A stretch of DNA of 64,000 nt from Paenibacillus montaniterrae (GTDB taxonomy: Bacteria > Bacillota > Bacilli > Paenibacillales > Paenibacillaceae): the NCBI RefSeq assembly GCF_018403185.1, contig NZ_BOSE01000005.1:124001-188000 (forward strand). Direction: 5' to 3'. The translations under genes were made by a program, and so were the position numbers. The notes under the pieces are model-generated. The model saw only the letters and a list, made by a program, of their open reading frames with translations. It was not told where the DNA came from and made no database searches. Within the stretch, counting starts at the first letter, position 1. Each line of letters starts with the position of its first letter. Shown one piece after another: positions 1 to 9,096 of this stretch.

Positions 1-2852
1 TTGATATAAATAATATAGTCGGACAGCGCCTCGCGCGGATTTTCCTTGCCGTTGACAACCTTTCTAAAGGCATTATCGAGATGTCTGCCCGTAAAATAGC
101 CGCCCGGCACTTGCGGAATTCCTTCCACCCACTGCCATTGACTTTCCAAATTGTTATAGTCCTTCACCGGCCAAGGCAGCTCTTCAAGCGCTGCAATATT
201 GGCGGTTGGATAGCGTGCAGCTTCTCCCATCAGTCCTTCCATCTCGCGGCCATACTGAATTTGAACGTCCTTGGAGGTCCACCACTTCATAAATTCCCAC
301 GCAGCGTCCTTATCCTTGGCATTTTCCAGCATCATGACAGCTGTTGTTGAGCTGGCAACCTGATGGCTGATTGTCCCGTCCGGCTGTTCCGTTCCTGGCA
401 CAATCGTAAAATCCCATAATCCTCTAATTTCAGGAGCCATAACGGTCAGCATATTGTAGGTTGTATAATCCGCAATGCCGATCGGCATTTCACCGGTACG
501 GAAGCGGTTAGGGAAATCAGCAATAAGCGGGAATTTATAGTTACTGTAGAACTGCGTCCAACGCTTAAACATTTCCATCGAAACCTCTGAGTCCAGCGCG
601 CTTCTTTTGTCATCATCGCGGTAAAATTCGCCGCCGTTTTGATACAGCAGCATCGCAAAGGTCGCATTTGGCACGAGGTTGACATTGTTTGTCGGCGTTT
701 CCAGTGGCAGCCAAAACTCCATATTATGCTTCTGCAGCACGGAGATCATGTTGTAGACATCCTGCCATGTTTTTGGCACCTCTAGCCCCAGCTCTTGCAA
801 AATATCTTTGCGGTAAAACAGCATCGGGAAGGTTTGCTGCTCCGGCAGCCCGTAAATCCCTCCGTTATACTCATAAGGAACGATCCCGCTTTGACGGAAG
901 CGAGACATGACAGATTCATAATCAGCAAACTGCGTCAAATCTGCGGCTGCATTTCTCATCGCGTAGTTGATCGGCACATCCTCGCCAACCTGCAGCGCAA
1001 CATCAGGCCCTTCATTAGCCAGCGTTGCAGGCAAAAGAATATTGCCCGGCACCAGCCTTAACTGCACCGATATATTCGTTTCAGGCGTGAATGATTCATC
1101 GATCAAGTTTTTCAGCACCTGCGCCTGATCACGTCCTGTCGTAATCCACACTGTAATCGAGCGCTGCTTCTCCGAAATATTGCCAATGCTGTCGTAATCC
1201 TCGGTGTAGGAGGCTACTAAAGCACCCAGCTCATGCTTTAATTCCTGAAAGAAGCCGGATTCTGCCTGCGGAAGCTTGGAATCAGGAGAAGCTACAACGA
1301 GATAATCGAGCGTCAGCGGCTGCTCCTTTACCTGCAAAATCCATGTTCCCAGGCTGCCGACGTTAATTTTGAACGTTTTCAGCCGCTTGGCAATCGTTTC
1401 TGGATACTCAACCATATCGTTCAATTGCACGACAAGGGAATGGAGTGCCGACACCTTGTCGCTGCGCTCTCCTGTTATATCCTCGAGATATTGTGCCACG
1501 CTTTGGACCGTTTCCGCTTGCTCTGCAAATACTTCAAGCAGATCAGGAATCCGTTTCTCCAATTGGTAATCGCGATATGGATCAGGCGTGTTGGACGTAA
1601 TCATTAAAATTTTGCGATACATTTCATTTAATTGCAGTACGCTGGATTCAATCGTACGAAGCAATGGTGCGATATCGCCAAGCGATACCATCATGCGAAT
1701 ACGATGCTTTCCTTTCGTTAAATGAAATAAATACGGCTCCTCACCGCCAAGCACATCCATTTTCCAATCGGTATCGTAATTGAAGCGTATTCGCTTCATT
1801 TCCTCAAACGGGTACTCGCCATCAATCATTAAGCTGCGTGTCGCGTAGATGCCTCGCAATTGATCCTGCTTGCGCTTTAAGGCAATTTGATATAATCCGT
1901 CCTCTTCCACTTCAAATTCCCACTCAATCCACTGGCCCGGCAGCTTCCAATTCAAGCCGCCAATCGTGTTGATGCGAAGCTTTGAAACATGGTAAGGCTC
2001 TACCGAAGGACTGGAGCGATCAGTTAACGCATAAAGCGTAGGCGAGGATTTGGCTGTAGCATCCTCAGCCTGAATAATGATTGACTGGTTTTTCGCCTCT
2101 GGAATGCCATCCGTTTCATATTGCGCCTTAAGCTGCTCATAGCTTAATAAAGGCTTCTCCTGATACAGCTCAATGTAGTCAATAGCCATCGGCTCTCTTA
2201 AAGCATTTAAGGTAAGCGTCTGCTCGCCTTTAGCAAAATAAAACAAGTAAGGGTCCTCGTAATAGCCGTCGCCATCGGTAAAGGACATCATCTGCCAGGA
2301 AGGAGTCTCGATTTGTCTAGGGCGCAAATCATTGCCTCGGTCGTCCTGCTTAATTTCATTGCTGGCATTGCCCCAAATCCGATTAAATAGCAAAATATCG
2401 GCGCCTCTAAACGGGATCTCGCCGTTTATCATAAACTCTCGCTCGATAGCTGAGCTTTTCCCTTCAACAGGGAAATAATGAATCCGAATATTGTACAGCC
2501 CTGCTGACTCAAGCTGAACCTTCCAGCTTATCGAGCCTGTATCCGGAGTAATAACTGATTTGCCTGGCAAGCCCTCATATTGATCAACAATCTCGAAGCC
2601 TTCGCCATTCACCTCAGCAAATTGTTCTCCTTCAATGCGAATGACCTGCTGAGGCCTCTCAGCAGCTTCATGCCGCTTTAAATATTGCGTATAGTCGTTC
2701 TCATTGCTTTCATCCGTAACAGCCACAAAGTCACTCATAGCCATCGCCAGCTGTTGATCGGATGAACGGGAAGGAATATACACGATAACAGATGTAATAA
2801 TAAGAGCAAGAACTAGGAAGATAATCACATAGTTCTTCTTTTTGTTTCTCAA
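1..2852 (-). CDS. Very large membrane-anchored extracellular sugar-binding protein with two N-terminal CBM-like domains (3' end outside window)
   Basis: An open frame of 950 codons runs off the left edge. The start is TTG at 2852, chosen because AGGAGGG lies 6-7 nt upstream. Residues about 8-26 form one hydrophobic segment with no lipobox Cys, so the protein is probably anchored by an uncleaved membrane helix. Residues about 70-225 (beginning VIRIEGEQ) and 255-396 (beginning IIIQAEDA) look like two CBM6/CBM35-type beta sandwiches. A predicted helical stretch follows (about 400-555). From about 560 the sequence reads as a family-1 solute-binding protein, with VAPNIL-type and FYRKDILQELGLEVPKTW-type segments near residue 700. 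The visible part is almost a full SBP fold, so few residues should be missing. Known family: binding components of sugar ABC importers. Inferred role: capturing plant oligosaccharides at the cell surface. No permease is visible next to it, but one could lie beyond the left edge. Confidence 0.8.
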   Translation of the reverse strand, partial: MRNKKKNYVIIFLVLALIITSVIVYIPSRSSDQQLAMAMSDFVAVTDESNENDYTQYLKRHEAAERPQQVIRIEGEQFAEVNGEGFEIVDQYEGLPGKSVITPDTGSISWKVQLESAGLYNIRIHYFPVEGKSSAIEREFMINGEIPFRGADILLFNRIWGNASNEIKQDDRGNDLRPRQIETPSWQMMSFTDGDGYYEDPYLFYFAKGEQTLTLNALREPMAIDYIELYQEKPLLSYEQLKAQYETDGIPEAKNQSIIIQAEDATAKSSPTLYALTDRSSPSVEPYHVSKLRINTIGGLNWKLPGQWIEWEFEVEEDGLYQIALKRKQDQLRGIYATRSLMIDGEYPFEEMKRIRFNYDTDWKMDVLGGEEPYLFHLTKGKHRIRMMVSLGDIAPLLRTIESSVLQLNEMYRKILMITSNTPDPYRDYQLEKRIPDLLEVFAEQAETVQSVAQYLEDITGERSDKVSALHSLVVQLNDMVEYPETIAKRLKTFKINVGSLGTWILQVKEQPLTLDYLVVASPDSKLPQAESGFFQELKHELGALVASYTEDYDSIGNISEKQRSITVWITTGRDQAQVLKNLIDESFTPETNISVQLRLVPGNILLPATLANEGPDVALQVGEDVPINYAMRNAAADLTQFADYESVMSRFRQSGIVPYEYNGGIYGLPEQQTFPMLFYRKDILQELGLEVPKTWQDVYNMISVLQKHNMEFWLPLETPTNNVNLVPNATFAMLLYQNGGEFYRDDDKRSALDSEVSMEMFKRWTQFYSNYKFPLIADFPNRFRTGEMPIGIADYTTYNMLTVMAPEIRGLWDFTIVPGTEQPDGTISHQVASSTTAVMMLENAKDKDAAWEFMKWWTSKDVQIQYGREMEGLMGEAARYPTANIAALEELPWPVKDYNNLESQWQWVEGIPQVPGGYFTGRHLDNAFRKVVNGKENPREALSDYIIYI

Positions 2853-2883
2853 ATTTCTTCCCTCCTTGCAAAAGCTGTATAGT

Positions 2884-3019
2884 CAGCGCTCCGGAGCAAA
2901 ACATCCTCCAGTCGCTTTTTAAATCGTAATGCTTTCTTATTGGAATTTTTTATGGTTGCATTACGATGTTAAAGGCGACCCACTTTCGTTTTTCGGATTG
3001 CTTTGCTCCTCCGCTGTAG
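2884..3019 (-). repeat. Repeat P, copy 1: long imperfect hairpin before the large SBP gene
   Basis: The left part (GGAGCAAAACATCC, then GTCGC, then ATCGTAATGC) pairs with the right part (GCATTACGAT, GGCGAC, then GGATTGCTTTGCTCC) to make a long imperfect stem. It lies between the SBP pair and the large SBP, about 15 nt before the latter's ribosome binding site. Related copies occur at 21542-21717 and 37865-37995 in the same orientation. Confidence 0.8.
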
Positions 3020-3030
3020 TATTTTTTGAG

Positions 3031-3253
3031 TGCAGTACCAAGAAGCTCGGACGCTAGTAGAAAATGAGGAGCGCAGCGTAGGCAATTGCTACGTGAGCAC
3101 CTACAATGTTTCCGCAGGAAACATACTTCGGAAGCATACTCTTTCGCTAGCGTTCAAGATTCGCCGTCGACTATGCTACAACGCAACTGCATCGTCATCA
3201 AAGTCGAATATTTTGACTTCCCCTTCCAATCAAAGTTCAAAAGCGAGGCTTTC
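3031..3253 (-). repeat. Repeat R1, copy A
   Basis: This is the most diverged of three tandem R1 copies. It keeps the core GAGGAGCGCAGCGTAGG, CTACGTGAGCAC and CATCGTCATCAAAGTCG but carries a different middle section (TTTCCGCAGGAAACATACTTCGG region) that resembles copy D at 5272. It has no coding potential on either strand beyond short chance frames. Confidence 0.8.
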
Positions 3254-3439
3254 AGGACCAAGAAGATGGCACGATACTAGAAGGCGAGGAGCGCAGCGTA
3301 GGCAAAAGCTACGTGAGCACCGGAGCCTTCGGTAGCGTGACATATTCGCCGTCGAATACGCTACAACGCAACTACATCGTCATCAAAGTCGAACATTTTG
3401 AACTTCCCCTTCCAATGAAAGTTTAAAAGCTCGGCTTTC
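3254..3439 (-). repeat. Repeat R1, copy B
   Basis: This copy is almost identical to copy C over about 150 bp. It starts AGGACCAAGAAGATGG and contains GAGGAGCGCAGCGTAGG, CTACGTGAGCACCGGAGCC and GTAGCGTGACATATTC, the last pairing with GAATACGCTAC to form an internal hairpin. The offset between copies B and C is 186 bp. Confidence 0.85.
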
Positions 3440-3592
3440 AGGACCAAGAAGATGGCACGATACTAGAAGGCGAGGAGCGCAGCGTAGGCACTTGCTACGT
3501 GAGCACCGGAGCCTTCGGTAGCGTGACATATTCGCCGTCGAATACGCTACAACGCAACTGCATCGTCATCAAAGTCGTGCTTTTAAACTACA
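3440..3592 (-). repeat. Repeat R1, copy C, adjoining the stop codon of the SBP gene
   Basis: This copy ends one or two bases before the TAG stop (3594-3596) of the minus-strand SBP gene. In the transcript the element therefore begins directly after translation ends. It has the same orientation as all other R1 copies. Confidence 0.85.
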
Positions 3593-3593
3593 T

Positions 3594-4988
3594 CTACTGG
3601 CCGTAGATTTCATCTATTGCTGCTTGGAAGGATGCCTTATACTTCTCCACCACCGTTGAAACGGAGGTGCCTGAGGTAAGCTCAGCTTCGAAGTCCCAAT
3701 ATGGCAGCGATGGGAAGGTGTTATGATCTAGCACGATCAGACCGTCCTGTGCCATTCTTGCATTGTTAATGTCCGCTTCATCAGTAAAATTGCTTTCAAG
3801 CGTTGCTTGTGATGGATAGTCGTACATTGATTCAATATCGTTGATTTTTTCCCAGATATACATAAGCTGCTCTGGATTGTCGACTGATTTTGGAATAGTT
3901 AGTGCTTGGTATAGGGCTTCACCCGAATGATAAGCCGTTGCGCTTGGTCCTTTCGGGAATGGAACGAAGCCAATATCGTAATCCGCCATATCCGTTTTAA
4001 TGCCGCTTACCTCGTACATCGCACCTGCATACATCAGCGTGTTGCCTTGACGGAAAAACTGACTCGGTTCTGTCCAGTCTCCACCTTCTGTAGGTCTTGA
4101 CACTTGCTCAGTAGCGAGACGAGATACAAAGTTTAACGCTTCCAATGTTTTCGGATCATCCAGGTTTTGCTGATCCCCTAACGTTAGTGCCGCCTCATTC
4201 GCGTAAAGCGATTGCTCCAGCAATCCTCTATTCGCCAATCCCCAAACATCGAGCTTGCCATCATTGTTTGTATCCTTATTTGCTTCCTTGGCAACCTCGA
4301 TAAAGGTATCCCAATTCCAATTATCTTCATCTACATATTCCTGCAGCGGCTTTAAGCCAAGCTGGTTCATTAGTGTTTTATTATAGAAAACTCCGCTAAT
4401 ATGGTTGGCCTTGTCATCTGTAAAGCCGTAGCCTTTTCCTTCAAAGGTATACAGCTCTTTGGTTACCTTCGTATTAAAGGCATTGTCATTGTTCACATAA
4501 TCATCAAGCGGCCATAGCAAATCCTGCTTAACAAGCGTTGGCACCGTATACGTTTTACCTAGTCGGACGATGTCGCCAATTGGCTCGCCAGCCATCAGCG
4601 AGGCTACAACCTTCGTTTGATACTCACCGTAGTCAATCGGAACATATTCGATGTTGAAATTATGCTTTTCCATTAATGCTTCCAAATTAGCCTTGCGTTG
4701 GATGTTGTCTGGGTTGTCCTCCGGAATCGTCATATCCCACCAGGAAACGACTTTAATTGTTCTTCCTCCAAGATCGAAATCCATTTCTGGTGTAGCATTC
4801 GGATTTCCATTCCCTTCATCCGTTGCTTCTTCTTCCTCCGGATTGTTGTTATTAGCTGCTACCGGCTCTTGCGTTGGGCTTGAGTTGCCACTATTGGCTG
4901 GAGTCCCGCCCGTACCGTTGCTGCATGCAGCTACAACAAAAACGAAAATTAAACTTAACATTGTTAGTAAAACTTGCTTCATACGCAT
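3594..4988 (-). CDS. Sugar ABC transporter substrate-binding lipoprotein (tandem copy 2)
   Basis: A 464-residue family-1 solute-binding protein with a lipoprotein signal peptide ending VVAAC (Cys22), followed by a Ser/Asn/Glu-rich linker. The start ATG at 4988 has AGGGGGA upstream. A longer frame to 5054 would encode the ribosome binding site itself and is rejected. It is the same length as, and clearly paralogous to, the product of 5438-6832: blocks such as DFDLGGRTIKVVSWWDMT and FFRQGNTLMYAGAMYE recur almost unchanged. A calcium-loop-like DTNNDGKLD occurs mid-protein. It would act outside the membrane, delivering an oligosaccharide to a permease. No permease genes adjoin it, so the transporter partner is unknown. 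Confidence 0.85.
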   Translation of the reverse strand: MRMKQVLLTMLSLIFVFVVAACSNGTGGTPANSGNSSPTQEPVAANNNNPEEEEATDEGNGNPNATPEMDFDLGGRTIKVVSWWDMTIPEDNPDNIQRKANLEALMEKHNFNIEYVPIDYGEYQTKVVASLMAGEPIGDIVRLGKTYTVPTLVKQDLLWPLDDYVNNDNAFNTKVTKELYTFEGKGYGFTDDKANHISGVFYNKTLMNQLGLKPLQEYVDEDNWNWDTFIEVAKEANKDTNNDGKLDVWGLANRGLLEQSLYANEAALTLGDQQNLDDPKTLEALNFVSRLATEQVSRPTEGGDWTEPSQFFRQGNTLMYAGAMYEVSGIKTDMADYDIGFVPFPKGPSATAYHSGEALYQALTIPKSVDNPEQLMYIWEKINDIESMYDYPSQATLESNFTDEADINNARMAQDGLIVLDHNTFPSLPYWDFEAELTSGTSVSTVVEKYKASFQAAIDEIYGQ

Positions 4989-5026
4989 AATGCTTCCCCC
5001 TAAGAAAGTATTGATTACTTGAAAAG

Positions 5027-5039
5027 TGTAGCGCTTACA
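5027..5039. promoter_or_regulatory. Operator-like inverted repeat upstream of SBP copy 2
   Basis: TGTAGCGCTTACA lies about 40 nt upstream of the start codon. It is one base short of the perfect palindrome TGTAAGCGCTTACA, a LacI/CcpA-like shape. The identical 13-mer precedes SBP copy 1 at 6880-6892. It fits the 14-base cre consensus imperfectly, so a LacI-family regulator or CcpA is only a suggestion. Confidence 0.4.
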
Positions 5040-5186
5040 TCGCGATTGCAACAACCTTACGCTGTTTAGATCAACTACCTGTTAAAGTATAGAAATCTAG
5101 ATATGGCGCGGCTTGCGAGCATTGTCGAATTTGCAATGAAGTAAAGAGTTGCACGCTATATCAAAATCGGGTTATGCTGCGTGCGC

Positions 5187-5238
5187 CAAAAAGAAAAGCC
5201 ATCTCCGCAGTCAGTATTTCGCTGGCAAAGATGGCTTG
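5187..5238 (-). terminator. Rho-independent terminator (duplicated copy)
   Basis: On the minus strand AAGCCATCTTTGC pairs with GCGGAGATGGCTT and is followed by TTCTTTTT. It is a copy of the GH43 terminator at 7043-7093, carried along in the tandem duplication. It now lies downstream of R1 copy D and SBP copy 1. Confidence 0.8.
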
Positions 5239-5271
5239 AGCTATATAAGCTGCTTATTCAAAGCACCGACA

Positions 5272-5437
5272 CAAAACGAGGAGCGCAGCGTAGGCCAATA
5301 GCTACGTGAGCAGCTCAAATGTTTTCGCAGAAAACATACTTCGGAAGCACATAAGCCTTTCGCTAGCGTTCGAGACTCAATGTCGAATACGCTACATCGA
5401 AGTTACATCGTCATCAAAGTCGAACATTTTAACTTCC
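5272..5437 (-). repeat. Repeat R1, copy D, adjoining the stop codon of SBP copy 1
   Basis: The core GAGGAGCGCAGCGTAGG and CATCGTCATCAAAGTCGAAC is present. The middle (GTTTTCGCAGAAAAC, CTTCGGAAGC) matches copy A rather than B/C. It ends directly against the TAA stop at 5438-5440. It interrupts the otherwise duplicated unit between the SBP stop and the terminator copy. Confidence 0.8.
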
Positions 5438-6832
5438 TTACTGGCCGTAGATTTCATCTATTGCTGCTTGGAACGCTGACTTATATTTCTCAACAAGGGT
5501 GGAAACGGAAACCCCCTCATTCAGCTCGCCGACGAAGTCCCAATACGGAAGGTTTGGAAAGGCTCCATGTTCTAGCACGATCAGGTTTGAAGCAACGAGC
5601 CGCGCGTTGCTAAGGTCATCCTCTGTGGTAAACACAGTCTCATAGTCAGCTTGGTCCGGATACTCATAGATGGAATCGATGTCATTGATCTTCTCCCAAA
5701 TATATAAGAGCTGCTCCGGATTCTCGACTGATTTCGGAATTGCCAACGCCTGATACGCCCCCTCCAGGGAATGGTAGGTTGTCGCGTTCGGGCCTTTCGG
5801 GAACGGTACGAAGCCGATATCGAAATCCGGCATGTCCGTCTTGATTCCACCAAGCTCATATAGTGCGCCTGCATACATCAGCGTGTTGCCTTGGCGGAAA
5901 AACTGTCCCGGCTCCGTCCAATCGCCCCCTTCAGTCGGTCTGGCGATCTTCTCCGTAGCCAATCGGGAAACAAAGTTCAAGGCATCCAATGTCGCGGGAT
6001 CTTCAAGTGTCTGCTTGCTCTCTTTCGTAAGCCCGGTGTTATTGGAATACAAGGCATGTTCGATCAGGGATGAATTCGCGAGTCCCCACGTATCCAGTTT
6101 ACCGTCATTGTTCGTATCCTTGTTCGAATCCTTGGCAACTTGAACAAAGGTGTCCCAATTCCAATTATCTTCATTGACATATTCCTGCAACGGCTTTAAC
6201 CCCAGCTGGTTCATTAGCGTACGATTGTAGAAGATTCCCTGGACAAGGTTTCCCCGCGTCTCGCTGAATCCATACCCTCTGCCTTCATAGGTGAAAAATT
6301 TGTTCGTAGCCAGCTGATCAAACGCCCGCTCGTTTTTCGTATACTCGTCGACCGGCCACAGCAAATCCTGTTTGACGAGCGTCGGAATCGTATAATTTTT
6401 GCCTAATCGTACGATATCGCCAACCGGCTCGCCCGCTAACAGGGAAGCGGTAACTTTCTCCTGGTATTCGCCGAAGTCAATAGCAATATATTCGACTTTG
6501 AAATTATGCTTCTCCATCAGTGCATCCAGGTTTTTCTTTTTCGCGATCTCGTCCGGGTTTCTTTCCTGATTCGTCATATCGTACCAAGAAACCACCTTAA
6601 TCGTCTTACCGCCCAAATCAAAATCCATTTCCGGCGTACTGTAGACTTCATCCTCCTCGCCATCGTTCCCCGTCTCATCAGGTTCCTTCGATGTACCGTT
6701 GGCGGTGCCGCTATTCGTCTCCGATTCCACGTTTTCTTGGGTGCTGTTGCTCGGGTTGCCCGAGCCACCGCTACAGGCTGCAAGCAGTAGAACCAATCCC
6801 AATAATAGAACCATTAATTTGCGAACATGCAT
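5438..6832 (-). CDS. Sugar ABC transporter substrate-binding lipoprotein (tandem copy 1)
   Basis: 464 residues, with a lipoprotein signal LVLLLAAC (Cys20) and a Ser/Gly/Glu-rich linker, then a family-1 solute-binding fold. The start ATG at 6832 has TGAGGGGGA 6-7 nt upstream. It is paralogous to 3594-4988 throughout the mature domain, with the linker most diverged. Its wobble positions look GC-richer than those of its twin by eye (for example repeated GCC, GTC and ATC codons), which suggests an older split or replacement by a diverged allele. The GH43 gene and its terminator lie directly upstream. Expected role: extracellular capture of the sugar released by such glycosidases. Confidence 0.85.
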   Translation of the reverse strand: MHVRKLMVLLLGLVLLLAACSGGSGNPSNSTQENVESETNSGTANGTSKEPDETGNDGEEDEVYSTPEMDFDLGGKTIKVVSWYDMTNQERNPDEIAKKKNLDALMEKHNFKVEYIAIDFGEYQEKVTASLLAGEPVGDIVRLGKNYTIPTLVKQDLLWPVDEYTKNERAFDQLATNKFFTYEGRGYGFSETRGNLVQGIFYNRTLMNQLGLKPLQEYVNEDNWNWDTFVQVAKDSNKDTNNDGKLDTWGLANSSLIEHALYSNNTGLTKESKQTLEDPATLDALNFVSRLATEKIARPTEGGDWTEPGQFFRQGNTLMYAGALYELGGIKTDMPDFDIGFVPFPKGPNATTYHSLEGAYQALAIPKSVENPEQLLYIWEKINDIDSIYEYPDQADYETVFTTEDDLSNARLVASNLIVLEHGAFPNLPYWDFVGELNEGVSVSTLVEKYKSAFQAAIDEIYGQ

Positions 6833-6879
6833 CTTTAATCCCCCTCAACGTTTAATATTTGGTCCAAATTTACCCAAAG

Positions 6880-6892
6880 TGTAGCGCTTACA
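6880..6892. promoter_or_regulatory. Operator-like inverted repeat upstream of SBP copy 1
   Basis: The same TGTAGCGCTTACA sequence as at 5027-5039 lies about 48 nt upstream of the start. It is conserved with about 200 bp of flanking sequence between the two SBP copies. The regulator is unknown. Confidence 0.4.
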
Positions 6893-7042
6893 TTGCGATT
6901 ACAACAACCTTACGCTGTTTAGATCAACTACCTGTTAAAGTATAGAAACCTAGATTTGGCGCGGCCTGCGAGCATTATCGAATCCGCAATGAAGTAAAGA
7001 GTTGCACGCTATATCAAAATCGGATTATGCTGCTGCGCACGC

Positions 7043-7093
7043 CAAAAAGAAAAGCCATCTCTGCAGTCAGCATTTCGCTGGCAGAGATGGCTT
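7043..7093 (-). terminator. Rho-independent terminator of the GH43-CBM6 gene
   Basis: On the minus strand a perfect 13-bp stem, AAGCCATCTCTGC with GCAGAGATGGCTT, is followed by TTCTTTTTGG. It begins 16 nt after the stop codon at 7109. Confidence 0.9.
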
Positions 7094-7108
7094 GAGCTAT
7101 ATAGCTGC

Positions 7109-8713
7109 TTATTCAAATTTCCAATAATCAAGCTTAAACAGGTTGGTGCTGCCGCTGCCTCTAAACACCAGAAACAGATGGTGCACACCTTGAACGCTCG
7201 TAGTCTCAGTCTTAAGCTCGACATATTGATCCTCAGCAGATGCCGGGACATCCAGCCTGCCGATCAGTTCGCCTTCAGGACTGCCTAGACGCAGCTCTAT
7301 TGCTGCAGGAGTGCTGCCGCCTGCAACAGAAGCGGTAAAGGAAGCTGCTCCGCTGCTGCCAAAATCAACATTGGACAAGCCAATCCAGTCTCCATCATCA
7401 ATGTCTGCTACAACTCGATGACTAGAATTAGCCGAGCTTGCTTCAATTTTAATGCCTGCATTCCAGCCGATTGTTTCAGCCTCGACACGCACATACGGAT
7501 TGAACGGCTTTAGCTGCTCTACTCCTTTATAGTCGGCTGCTATTTCTTGAATCGAGCCATCCTCATTAAAGCTGACACGGTTCAAATGCGTCGAGCGATA
7601 GCCTTTCGCCATCCCCATAGCCTTGGACAATGTCTGGGCATGATAGGCAATATACCAATTGCTATGAAACTCAAATATAACATGGTGATTATTACCGCCA
7701 ACCTGGAAGAAATGACCCGGATTTTTCAAAATAGTGCCTGCGTACGTCCATGGCCCCATTGGCGACTCACTGACCATATAGGCAATTTCACCGGCTGGCG
7801 GACTTCCTTCCTTGCGCGTGCCGCTGTAGAAGTTTGAGCAGTAGGTATAGTAGTATTGATCGCCAACCTTATTAATACCCGAGTTTTCAAACATGTAAGG
7901 AGCAGGAATGACCTCTGCTTCACCAACGACACTAATCATATCGTCGCCCAGCTTCATCACTCTTGCTGTATTAGGCATGGCATCCTTGCCCTGCGGTACG
8001 CCGCCGCCAAAGTAAATATAGCCTTGCCCATCATCATCAACAAATACTGCCGGATCAAACAGCCATGTAATGTCAGCCGCACCTGGTGTTTCTCTTGTAA
8101 TTAATGGCTTGCCAATCGGATCAATCCAGGGTCCGGTCGGACTATCGCTTGTCAACACACCAATGCTGCTGGCGTTGTTGGCAAAATACAAGAAAAATTT
8201 ATCCTTGCCGTCTATGGCCTTCTGTACGATTGCGGGCGCCCATGATTGCGTGGCCCATTTGGCAGCTCCATCCTTGCCTGCTACATGAATTTCCCCATGG
8301 TCGGTCCAATTGACAAGGTCTTCTGAGGAAATAACGCCCAGCTTGTTGATCGAACTATATGTATTGTCCTTGACCTCACCTTTATCATCATATTCCAGCA
8401 TATCATTCGTCATATACAAATAAACGCGATCCTCATAAACGAGCGCATACGGATCTGCACCAAATCTATAGGACACAAGCGGATTATGATTGCCAATTTC
8501 CTTGCCCACTGCTGCTGCTAACGGTTTAATAGACTCTGTTTTATTTTCCTCTTGCTTCACTTCATCCAACTCCTCTGTAGTTGCTAGGCTTGTCGGGGTG
8601 ACAAGCTTGCCTTCTTCCTCTGCACTGAATTCGATGATCCTTATCAATAAAGCGGCTATCCCAATAATCGCCAATAGACTCGCAGCGACGAGCAACCTCC
8701 TGTTCATCCGCAC
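7109..8713 (-). CDS. Membrane-anchored GH43 glycosidase with C-terminal CBM6
   Basis: 534 residues. An N-terminal hydrophobic helix (about 7-28, no lipobox) should anchor the enzyme outside the membrane. The five-bladed GH43 catalytic domain shows the usual acidic triad: Asp87 in GADPYA (base), Asp220 in LFDPAVF (pKa modulator) and Glu276 in MFENSGI (acid). The C-terminal 125 residues, beginning VRVEAETIGW and ending LDYWKFE, are a CBM6 module. The family comprises beta-xylosidases, alpha-L-arabinofuranosidases and arabinoxylan arabinofuranohydrolases; specificity cannot be read here. The GTG start at 8713 suits an AGGGGGG site about 10 nt away; ATG at 8707 is the alternative. A strong terminator follows. 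Neighbouring SBP genes suggest it feeds an oligosaccharide importer. Confidence 0.88.
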   Translation of the reverse strand: MRMNRRLLVAASLLAIIGIAALLIRIIEFSAEEEGKLVTPTSLATTEELDEVKQEENKTESIKPLAAAVGKEIGNHNPLVSYRFGADPYALVYEDRVYLYMTNDMLEYDDKGEVKDNTYSSINKLGVISSEDLVNWTDHGEIHVAGKDGAAKWATQSWAPAIVQKAIDGKDKFFLYFANNASSIGVLTSDSPTGPWIDPIGKPLITRETPGAADITWLFDPAVFVDDDGQGYIYFGGGVPQGKDAMPNTARVMKLGDDMISVVGEAEVIPAPYMFENSGINKVGDQYYYTYCSNFYSGTRKEGSPPAGEIAYMVSESPMGPWTYAGTILKNPGHFFQVGGNNHHVIFEFHSNWYIAYHAQTLSKAMGMAKGYRSTHLNRVSFNEDGSIQEIAADYKGVEQLKPFNPYVRVEAETIGWNAGIKIEASSANSSHRVVADIDDGDWIGLSNVDFGSSGAASFTASVAGGSTPAAIELRLGSPEGELIGRLDVPASAEDQYVELKTETTSVQGVHHLFLVFRGSGSTNLFKLDYWKFE

Positions 8714-8752
8714 AAATAAGCAGCCCCCCTATTCTTTTAAATGAACCTTCCT

Positions 8753-8940
8753 CTTCAATGAGGTTTAAAAAGCTTGGCTTTCAGGACCAAGAAGCTTGGA
8801 CGCTAGTAGAAAACGAGGAGCGCAGCGTAGGCCAATAGCTACGTGAGCACCGCAGCCTTCGGTAGCGTGACATATTCGCCGTCGACTATGCTACAACGCA
8901 ATTACATCGTCATCAAAGTCGAGCTTTTTAAACTTCCTCT
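8753..8940 (-). repeat. Repeat R1, copy E
   Basis: A complete copy with terminal arms GTTTAAAAAGCTTGGCTT (8763-8780) and AAAGTCGAGCTTTTTAAAC (8915-8933), which can pair. It lies between the protease gene stop (9097) and the GH43 start (8713). Together with the remaining sequence to 9096, where only a weak GCTTAAG/CTTAAGC inverted repeat is seen, it fills this intergenic region. Confidence 0.85.
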
Positions 8941-9096
8941 ATAGAGTACAGGTGAAAGCTTAAGCCCACAACCTGTTAAACTTAAGCAAACCACCCCTCA
9001 ACTTATAGCAGTACATTGGTTAATGCCGAATTGCTGCGCTCATCCTCAACAGGACCTGCCCAAAATGTTCAGATCCTGCTCCTTACTATTAACGTG

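Noticed and set aside
3030..3335. 101-residue frame within R1 copies A and B
   Set aside because: The frame does not persist in other R1 copies and there is no ribosome site; R1 is non-coding.
3594..5054. Longer N terminus for the SBP (start at 5054)
   Set aside because: The extra 22 residues would encode the ribosome binding site and precede a normal lipoprotein signal; ATG 4988 is preferred.
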